From CAYTTR01 sp964440805 (GTDB lineage Bacteria > Acidobacteriota > Aminicenantia > Aminicenantales > Aminicenantaceae), in NCBI GenBank assembly GCA_964440805.1, contig CAYTTR010000034.1:1-27209 (forward strand): DNA of 27,209 bases. The letters run 5' to 3'. A model generated the notes under the pieces. That model saw only the letters and a list, made by a program, of their open reading frames with translations, had not been told where the DNA came from and made no database searches. Positions within the stretch are counted from its first letter, which is position 1. The number at the start of each line of letters is the position of its first letter. Positions 15,536-21,526 of the stretch are shown one piece after another. A program made the translations under genes and the position numbers.

Positions 15536-15820
15536 TTAGTCATCATCACTTGGTGTCTCAATGCTACGAGCGCCTGTAATTTTAACCTTCTTTCCGCTTT
15601 TGCCGGAGTCATCACTTAAAGCGGCTTCTGTTTTTCCGTTATCGAATATAGGGATAAAGGAAAGAATGGATGAAAGCATCGCTGCCGGTTTTTTTAACAT
15701 CAGCTTGAAGTCGATTTTAGGAGAGTTTTTCTCCAGAGCATAGGTTCCGGGAACGGTCAACAGCAAAAGTCCCAGACAAGCAAGGATGGCTGCGGCCTTA
15801 AAATAATTTTTTTTACGCAT
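15536..15820 (-). CDS. small secreted protein of unknown family
   Basis: 94 aa. It has a clear signal peptide (MRKKNYFK, then a hydrophobic stretch, with cleavage likely after TYA at residue 28), leaving a mature chain of about 66 aa. That chain has a basic/hydrophobic half (KLMLKKPAAMLSSILSFIPIF) and a polar tail rich in Ser, Asp, Gly and Lys, ending in SDDD. I do not recognise the family. An ideal AAAGGAGG sits about 7 nt before ATG 15820, and a promoter lies ~130 bp upstream with a long 5' leader, so it is a real and probably well-expressed gene. It precedes TPR-CHAT gene 2 by 169 bp on the same strand, with a strong stem-loop between them. It could be a partner or substrate of the CHAT protein; that is inference. 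Confidence 0.8.
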   Translation of the reverse strand: MRKKNYFKAAAILACLGLLLLTVPGTYALEKNSPKIDFKLMLKKPAAMLSSILSFIPIFDNGKTEAALSDDSGKSGKKVKITGARSIETPSDDD

Positions 15821-15946
15821 CTGCGTACCTCCTTTAAAATTAAAGAACGTTTAGGAAGAAAGATAAAAAGGATTCAGGCTGAGAAATGTGATCTTGAGTT
15901 TCTAAGCTAGATTTTCCCCTCCATCTTCTTCCAGAACGCCCTGTTT

Positions 15947-15975
15947 AATCTAAATTGCTGCATATAATTTGTCAA
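15947..15975 (-). promoter_or_regulatory. promoter of the 94-aa secreted protein gene
   Basis: The minus strand has TTGACA (15970-15975), a 17-bp spacer and TAGATT (15947-15952). The predicted transcript starts near 15940 and has a leader of about 120 nt. This leader holds a possible six-codon upstream ORF (ATG 15924 to TAG 15907) preceded by GGAAGAAG. Confidence 0.6.
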
Positions 15976-16160
15976 GCGATTTTAGGGCCTAAGTTATTAT
16001 TAAAAAATCACTTAGCAGAAAATCTACTTGATATCGTAGGCTATAGTCACCTCCTTTCTATATATTGAGTCGGAGATGACCGGAAAAAGTGGGGAAAAAA
16101 ATGAAAAATTTTTCTAAATATTTTGTTTTTTAGAGAAGAATGAAGGATTTAAAAAGAAAA
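15976..16160. other. intergenic with orphan Shine-Dalgarno / 16S-tail-like string
   Basis: No gene recognised. The plus strand at 16047-16060 reads TCACCTCCTTTCTA, the same as the usual 3' tail of bacterial 16S rRNA; on the minus strand it is a perfect AAAGGAGGTGA with no properly spaced start codon. CTAAGT (15989-15994) and ACTTAG (16010-16015) form a short inverted repeat. Confidence 0.4.
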
Positions 16161-16574
16161 TTATTCTTTCTCAGAGTTTAAAAAGTACTGGATTTCCCAT
16201 TCAGCCGTAGCTTGGCTGTCCGAGCCGTGAACCGCATTTCTTTCAATGGAAAAGCCGAAGGCCTGACGAAGAGTCCCCGGTTTAGCCAAAGCCGGGTCAG
16301 TGGCCCCCATGACCTTTCTCCAGTGAGAAAGGGCCTTTTCTCTTTCCAGGAGAAGAACCACAATTCTGCCAGAGGACATAAAATCAGTCAGGCTGTCATA
16401 GAAAGGTTTGTCTTTATGTACAATATAAAAACCTTCCGCTTGTTCCTTGGTAAGATGAAGCATTTTCATCTTTAAAATATTAAAATCTTCTTCTTCAATT
16501 CGCTGGATAATTTTTCCGATTAGTTTTTTCTTAACAGCATCGGGTTTGATTATTCCCAGGGTTTGTTCCACCAT
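16161..16574 (-). CDS. ndk: nucleoside diphosphate kinase
   Basis: 137 aa, the usual length for the family. It begins with LGIIKPDAV and contains the active-site motif NAVHGSDS with His116, the residue phosphorylated during transfer of the gamma-phosphate from NTP to NDP. MGATDPALAKPGTLR is the nucleotide-binding segment. Cytoplasmic enzyme balancing nucleotide pools. AAGGAGAG lies just upstream of ATG 16574, and the promoter at 16622-16650 matches the rrn promoter in both boxes. It appears monocistronic. Confidence 0.96.
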   Translation of the reverse strand: MVEQTLGIIKPDAVKKKLIGKIIQRIEEEDFNILKMKMLHLTKEQAEGFYIVHKDKPFYDSLTDFMSSGRIVVLLLEREKALSHWRKVMGATDPALAKPGTLRQAFGFSIERNAVHGSDSQATAEWEIQYFLNSEKE

Positions 16575-16621
16575 GATTTCTCTCCTTGCCGGCGAAAATG
16601 GAAGGTTAAATTCAAGGCCTC

Positions 16622-16650
16622 ATAATAGGAGAATTAAAAAAAAGTGTCAA
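16622..16650 (-). promoter_or_regulatory. promoter of ndk
   Basis: The minus strand has TTGACA (16645-16650), a 17-bp spacer and TATTAT (16622-16627), the same hexamers and spacing as the rRNA promoter at 26648-26676. The leader is about 40 nt. Confidence 0.7.
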
Positions 16651-16678
16651 CGGAAACCTGGCTCTGTTTTATCTTAAA

Positions 16679-16708
16679 TTGACAGATATCATTCCGTCCA
16701 ATTAGAAT
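16679..16708 (+). promoter_or_regulatory. promoter of QueG-like gene; predicts a leaderless mRNA
   Basis: TTGACA (16679-16684), 18-bp spacer, TAGAAT (16703-16708). The ATG is at 16716, just 7 nt after the -10 box, so transcription should start on or next to the start codon. Confidence 0.65.
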
Positions 16709-16715
16709 AAAACCC

Positions 16716-17393
16716 ATGACCAAACCGGAACAGAATTACCAAGAAATAAAAACACTTGCTTTCGACCTCGGCTTTTCCTTATTCGGAGTGGCTGATATTA
16801 GAGAAATCAGGGACAAATTCAGGTTTTCAAAAGAAACATGTTTGTGGTTCGATTCCGCTATTAGCCTGGGGAAAAGGTTGTTAGATTCGGTTATTGAAGA
16901 TATCGATGACCATCCTACCTCTCTTTATTTCCATCACTACCGGCAGGTGAATTTCTTCCTTGACCGGGGAGCTTTTTTACTGTCTTCTCGGATCCAGGAA
17001 AGGGGATTTCAGGCACTTCCTGTTCCTGCTTCCCAGATTATTAACTGGGAAAAACAGCAAGCCCATCTTTCCCATAAAGAAATAGGAGTGCTGGCCGGTC
17101 TGGGTTGGATCGGCAGAAATAATCTTTTAATAAATCCTCAAATTGGAGCCCGGTTCAGGCTGGTGACGGTTCTGACCGATCTTTCTTTAAAAAAAGATGA
17201 GCCTCTAACCGGGGATTGCGGCTCATGCCGCGCCTGTCTTTCAGCCTGTCCGGCAGGAGCAATTTCCGAAAATAAACATTCTTTTAATCACCATGCCTGT
17301 TTTGAAAAATTAAAAGATTTCAGGCGGCAAGGCCTGGTCGGTCAGTATATTTGCGGAATTTGTGTAAAGGCCTGCCGGGGCAAATCAAGTTAG
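16716..17393 (+). CDS. QueG-like (epoxyqueuosine reductase-like) double 4Fe-4S protein, short form
   Basis: 225 aa. The middle region KEIGVLAGLGWIGRNNLLI is characteristic of the QueG/COG1600 family. The C-terminal part has all eight Cys for two 4Fe-4S clusters: CGSCRACLSACP (168, 171, 174, 178), Cys195, and CGICVKAC (213, 216, 220). Full QueG (about 350-380 aa) reduces epoxyqueuosine in tRNA using cobalamin and has a HEAT-like C-terminus; that part is absent here, so this may be a paralogue with another substrate. Its ATG lies 7 nt past the -10 box with no Shine-Dalgarno. It diverges from ndk, and its stop is 9 bp from that of the convergent GGDEF gene. Confidence 0.82.
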   Translation: MTKPEQNYQEIKTLAFDLGFSLFGVADIREIRDKFRFSKETCLWFDSAISLGKRLLDSVIEDIDDHPTSLYFHHYRQVNFFLDRGAFLLSSRIQERGFQALPVPASQIINWEKQQAHLSHKEIGVLAGLGWIGRNNLLINPQIGARFRLVTVLTDLSLKKDEPLTGDCGSCRACLSACPAGAISENKHSFNHHACFEKLKDFRRQGLVGQYICGICVKACRGKSS

Positions 17394-17402
17394 TAAAGAC
17401 GG

Positions 17403-20400
17403 CTATTTCAGGCATCTACTTAGTTCAATTGCTTCTGGTGAAAGAACAATCTTGTTTTTGCCTGAGTTTTTTGCCTCAAACAAGGCTTTATCAGCTAATC
17501 TAACCAGATTAGAGGCGGTTTTTTCATAGTAGCTTCGGGCTGATTTTTCCGGGATTTTCTCTCTTTTCTTTTGGTCGGTAAAATGACAATAGGCGATTCC
17601 CAGGCTGATTGTTTTACGTACCATATGTCCCTCAGGGTGAAAAGTGATGTTCTGGAATTTTTGACGGATACGTTCTCCTGCCTGCCGGGCTTCCACCGGG
17701 GTCTGGCCGGGAAGAATAATGGCAAATTCATCTCCTCCGAAACGGGAAACCCAGTCGCCGAAGGAGATTTGTCTGCTTTCAGGCATAGGTTGATTCTTAT
17801 CATATTCCCGGCGGATACTAAGAAGGATAATTCGGGCTAATTCCTTGATCACCTCGTCACCTTCAAGGTGATGATATGAATCGTTATAGGATTTGAAATC
17901 ATCGATGTCGATCATAATCAGGGCTAAAGAACTGCGCCATCTTTCTGCGGTTCTGATTTCATCAGGCAGGCGTTTGTTGAAATGCCGTCTGTTATAGACA
18001 CCTGAGAGATCATCGGTGATGGATAACCGCCGCACTTCTTCTTCCAGTTGCTTTCTCTTGGTAATATCTTCGATAACCGTATCGAAATACAAAATTTTTC
18101 CCTTTTCATCTTTGACGGCAGAGGAGGTTAGTGATCCCCAGAAAAATTCCTTTTCCCGGGTTTTAAGCAGAATCTCTTTGCCTTTCACATGACTGTTTGT
18201 TTCGATTTCCTTAATAAGCTGAGTGTAGTCCTGGAGGCTAAAAAAGAGGTCTGAGAGAATGACTGAAGATAAACTGCCTTGAGGAGAAAATCCGAACATT
18301 TCTCTGGCCGCCGGATTGGTCTCTAAAATATCCCCCTGACTGTTGGCCCGGATGATACCGTTTTTTATGTTTCTTACCAGACCGCGGTATTTTTCTTCTG
18401 AATCTTTAATTTTCTGGGTAAGCAGTCTTTTCTGGAGGGCTTCGGAAATAAAATTAGCAAATATTTCTAAAGGCCTGACTGTATCCTCGGTGGGCACTAA
18501 GCCGCTTTTGGAGTCGTCTACTGAAATAATTCCCATTAGTTCGCCCTGGTTGTCTTTCATGGACACTAAGAGATTATCTTCCTGATGCCAGTGGCCGGGA
18601 AGATCGGGATACTCAGCTTCACCGGGAATAACTGCTTCCTGGTCCAGAATCTGGATGCGGTCATGGGGGATATAGCAGGACTGGTTTCCTACTTTCATTC
18701 CCTGTTGAAAGTAGCGCTGATATTTTTCCCGGGGCATTTCAATATTCTTTATTTTTTCCAGGTCTTCTGTTTTTATCCCATGATGGGCAATTATTTTGCG
18801 GAATGGAGGGGTATCAGTAAAATAAGATATAAGCACCCTCTTGAAATCAGATATGGAAACTATGGCCTCGGCAATATTTCTGAAAAGCACTTCTTCTTGA
18901 TCAACAGAGAGAAGAGCTGCCGATATTTTAGAAAAATTTTCAAACTGCCTGTTAATCTCTTTTAATCTTTCTTGAGTAATATGCTGTTCGGTGAAATCAA
19001 TAGCCATATTTATGGCCACAGGTTCTTCTCCCTGGAGATTAATGGGGAAGACTGTTGCCAGGAGATGTTTTTTTTCTCCTTCACGCTGGGTTACCGTCCA
19101 GTTGATCAAAGGAGATGGCTGTTGTGTCTCAAAAACATTGTCCAGAAGATTCATAAATTCTTTTTCTTCTTTATCGGTTAGGATAAATTCCTTCAGGGTT
19201 TTGCCCCTTATTTGACTTTCCTTGAAACCGAAAAGCTTTTCCGAAAAGGGATTCCAGAATACAACCTCTCCCTTACGATTGAATCCCTGGATAGCCACAT
19301 GGGGAGCATTGTCAATAATAGCTTTCAGTTGAGATTGAGCTTTTTCTACTTCCTTGTAGGCCTGGCTTAATTTATCAGCCGCGGTTTTCCTTTCTGTAAT
19401 ATCAGTGGCTATGCCCATAAGGCCGACCGGCTGACCGTTTTGCTTTAATTTCCGGCAAAAAGCTTTGACATGGCGCAGCGTGTTCTCTTTATCCAGTATT
19501 CGGAATTCAAAAGAGCGGGATTCGCCGGCGAGGATTTTTTCAAAAAGATAAATTAATCTTTCTCTATCTTCCGGATGGACCATAATATGGAAAGGTTTTC
19601 CCAGGAGTGTGTTTATGGAGAAACCGCTAACTTTTTCCAGCACCGGACTTATATAAGTAAATCTTTTTTCCGTATCCAGAGTGAAAATGACATGGTTTAC
19701 GTTTTCAACTAAATACTGAAATTTTTCTTTGGCTTCTACAAGCTCACTCTCCATTTTCTTTCTTTCTGTAATATCACGAACTATGCCCATATCCGCAGGG
19801 CGGCCGTCAAATTGGATTAAAGCTGCTGATATTTCTATTTCTTTTATTGAGCCGTCTTTACATTTAATGTTACTTTCATAGACAGAAGGAACATTTTGTT
19901 GGGCCATTCTCAAGCGGTAGCGTTCGGCAATTAATTCTTTTTCGTCTGAAGGAAGCCAATCAAAAAAGTTTTTGTTTTTCAGTTCTTTGAATTCATAACC
20001 GGTTAGATCCAGGATGGCTTTGTTGGCGTACTTGCAGAGACCGTCCTGAATAACGATTATTCCGTCCTTGGCTCTTTCGACCAGGACTGAATATTTGGAG
20101 GCTTCTGATTCTAATGCCTGTTCGAATTTTCTCTGCTCGGTAGAATCTCTGGCAATACCCTGAATGGCCAGAATATTTTTTTTCTCGTTCTTGAGAAGTT
20201 TTAAGTGAATATCTAAAGGAATCTGGGTTTTATTGGCGGAGAGAACGGTTACTTTGTGAATAGGAGAATCTTTTTTCTTTTGAATTTCGAGGAGGGATTC
20301 CTGAAAGTTTGTTTTGTCCTCCGGAGGCATGAGCTCCATAATGTTCGTTTTCAGAAGAACTTCCCGGGAATAGCCGGTTATTTTCTGGCCGGCATTGTTA

Positions 20401-20540
20401 ATGAACTGAATTTTGCCGGTTGGATCAACGACAAAAACGATATCCGGGGAGTTTTCTACCAGAATTCTGTAGCTTTCATAAAAATCGAAGTAATTGTTTG
20501 AATTGGAAATTTTTTTTGAAGTGTTATTCAGAGTGGACAT
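17403..20540 (-). CDS. multi-PAS/GAF sensor diguanylate cyclase (GGDEF)
   Basis: 1045 aa with no membrane segment, so a cytoplasmic sensor. PAS domains are seen at about 25-135, 147-262, 270-385, 403-518 and 715-830, several ending in the PAC-like D(I/S)TE(R/Q). A GAF-like domain lies at ~545-705. The GGDEF domain (838-1035) starts at TDDLSGVYNRRHF and has an intact catalytic RFGGDEF (935-939 for GGDEF), so synthesis of cyclic di-GMP from GTP is predicted. The position of the inhibitory RxxD site reads SFGD, so product feedback at that site is probably lost. There is no EAL domain. The input ligand is unknown. GGGG lies a few nt before ATG 20540. Confidence 0.93.
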   Translation of the reverse strand: MSTLNNTSKKISNSNNYFDFYESYRILVENSPDIVFVVDPTGKIQFINNAGQKITGYSREVLLKTNIMELMPPEDKTNFQESLLEIQKKKDSPIHKVTVLSANKTQIPLDIHLKLLKNEKKNILAIQGIARDSTEQRKFEQALESEASKYSVLVERAKDGIIVIQDGLCKYANKAILDLTGYEFKELKNKNFFDWLPSDEKELIAERYRLRMAQQNVPSVYESNIKCKDGSIKEIEISAALIQFDGRPADMGIVRDITERKKMESELVEAKEKFQYLVENVNHVIFTLDTEKRFTYISPVLEKVSGFSINTLLGKPFHIMVHPEDRERLIYLFEKILAGESRSFEFRILDKENTLRHVKAFCRKLKQNGQPVGLMGIATDITERKTAADKLSQAYKEVEKAQSQLKAIIDNAPHVAIQGFNRKGEVVFWNPFSEKLFGFKESQIRGKTLKEFILTDKEEKEFMNLLDNVFETQQPSPLINWTVTQREGEKKHLLATVFPINLQGEEPVAINMAIDFTEQHITQERLKEINRQFENFSKISAALLSVDQEEVLFRNIAEAIVSISDFKRVLISYFTDTPPFRKIIAHHGIKTEDLEKIKNIEMPREKYQRYFQQGMKVGNQSCYIPHDRIQILDQEAVIPGEAEYPDLPGHWHQEDNLLVSMKDNQGELMGIISVDDSKSGLVPTEDTVRPLEIFANFISEALQKRLLTQKIKDSEEKYRGLVRNIKNGIIRANSQGDILETNPAAREMFGFSPQGSLSSVILSDLFFSLQDYTQLIKEIETNSHVKGKEILLKTREKEFFWGSLTSSAVKDEKGKILYFDTVIEDITKRKQLEEEVRRLSITDDLSGVYNRRHFNKRLPDEIRTAERWRSSLALIMIDIDDFKSYNDSYHHLEGDEVIKELARIILLSIRREYDKNQPMPESRQISFGDWVSRFGGDEFAIILPGQTPVEARQAGERIRQKFQNITFHPEGHMVRKTISLGIAYCHFTDQKKREKIPEKSARSYYEKTASNLVRLADKALFEAKNSGKNKIVLSPEAIELSRCLK

Positions 20541-20685
20541 TAATTACCCCGGTTTTTTAATGGTTCATCCTCAATCAAGATAAAAAGAAAAACCGCAAAA
20601 GTAAATCACCATCTAAGATGAAATAACAAGGGATTTTTTCTTTGTGTTATTAACCGGCGCGATAAGAAAGACTCACCTTTTAAGA

Positions 20686-21222
20686 CTAATCTTTCTTTTG
20701 GCAGGCAATCCAGATCTCTACTTTCCCCTTATCTCTTTCTATTTCTTCCGGTTGACTAACCAAATATCTTTCCATAATCGGTCCCTTCTGCTGATATCCG
20801 TTTTCATCCATCCAGTTGTAAATCCGGTCATATACTTCCTGAGGATCTTCTCGGCCTCTCTCATAAGAGGTAACTACTACTAATGGATGTAACCATTGTT
20901 TTAATTGAAGCGGATCTTGGGGAAAAACAGGCGGATTGACCGGAAATCCTGTTTCCCAGGAAGTTTCCTGCTGGGTCTCGGAAGGATTGTGATGAAAAAT
21001 GCCGAAAGTAGGACCGGCCGGAAAAATATTCTGGTTCCGGGAGATGTACATTAACATCTCAATCGCCAGAGGAATATCGGAATAAGGTCCTTTATGGGTA
21101 ATGGAGACATAGGTGAAAGGCTCTGCTTCTTTAACCTCGATAGTTTGATTTCCCCAGAGTCCGGCTGTATTTAGAAGAATTAAAAAGATTCCTGTTAGAA
21201 TTGAAAGCTGTTTTTTGCTCAC
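20686..21222 (-). CDS. exported GyrI-like / AraC effector-binding-domain protein
   Basis: 178 aa, starting with GTG 21222 preceded by AAAGGAGGG. A signal peptide (hydrophobic 7-22, cleavage near LWG-NQT) precedes a domain like the GyrI-like small-molecule-binding fold: FTYVSITHKGPY, then GPTFGIFHHNP...WETGFPV, then VVVTSYERG, DRIYNWMDENGY and VEIWIAC. This fold usually binds drugs or other small ligands inside the cell as part of regulators; here it is alone and exported, so a periplasmic ligand binder is inferred. It is 145 bp upstream of the GGDEF gene on the same strand, which might link sensing to that protein, but nothing proves it. Confidence 0.78.
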   Translation of the reverse strand: MSKKQLSILTGIFLILLNTAGLWGNQTIEVKEAEPFTYVSITHKGPYSDIPLAIEMLMYISRNQNIFPAGPTFGIFHHNPSETQQETSWETGFPVNPPVFPQDPLQLKQWLHPLVVVTSYERGREDPQEVYDRIYNWMDENGYQQKGPIMERYLVSQPEEIERDKGKVEIWIACQKKD

Positions 21223-21252
21223 AGTACCCTCCTTTTAAAGATAATTCTCCAT

Positions 21253-21267
21253 GGCGGCTTTGCCGCC
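21253..21267. other. GC-rich 6-bp hairpin
   Basis: GGCGGC (21253-21258), TTT, GCCGCC (21262-21267). It lies in the leader of the GyrI-like gene, about 30 bp before its start. No U-tract follows on either strand. Confidence 0.45.
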
Positions 21268-21316
21268 CGCTACAAATTAAAAGGCTCATCTTCATTTCTG
21301 CAGATGATTTTGGCTC

Positions 21317-21385
21317 GTCTTGCCCGTCTCGTCCATTTTAATTACTGACTGAACAGACCGAATAGACTGAATGGACGGAACAGAC
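21317..21385. repeat. second array of the 9-bp repeat family, with inverted upstream units
   Basis: Four exact 9-bp-period units occupy 21350-21385: tgaacagac, cgaatagac, tgaatggac, ggaacagac. Read on the minus strand they are GTCTGTTCC, GTCCATTCA, GTCTATTCG, GTCTGTTCA, the same family as 5807-5842. Units in the opposite orientation (gtcttgccc, gtctcgtcc; then gtccatt at 21331-21337) lie just upstream, and gtccatt can pair with aatggac (21370-21376). The surrounding 304-bp gap (21223-21526) holds no gene. Confidence 0.65.
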
Positions 21386-21455
21386 TTATTTTTTGTAATT
21401 TATTATAACATATTTCCCCCGATTGAGGTGATAAAAAGAATTACCGGAATTAAGC

Positions 21456-21484
21456 TTTAAATTTTAATATTTCTTTTTTATAAT
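21456..21484 (+). promoter_or_regulatory. promoter of amidohydrolase gene
   Basis: TTTAAA (21456-21461), 17-bp spacer, perfect TATAAT (21479-21484). The transcript would carry a ~35-nt leader with AAAGGAG at 21512-21518, 8 nt before ATG 21527. Confidence 0.6.
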
Positions 21485-21526
21485 ATTTTTCATCTGGAAA
21501 TTGGAGGAAATAAAGGAGAAATCATT

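Noticed and set aside
8134..15820. A CRISPR type III-E or gasdermin-type CHAT defence system
   Set aside because: There is no CRISPR repeat array, no Cas7-11-like gene and no gasdermin-like gene in the window; only the logic of protease plus sigma is shared.
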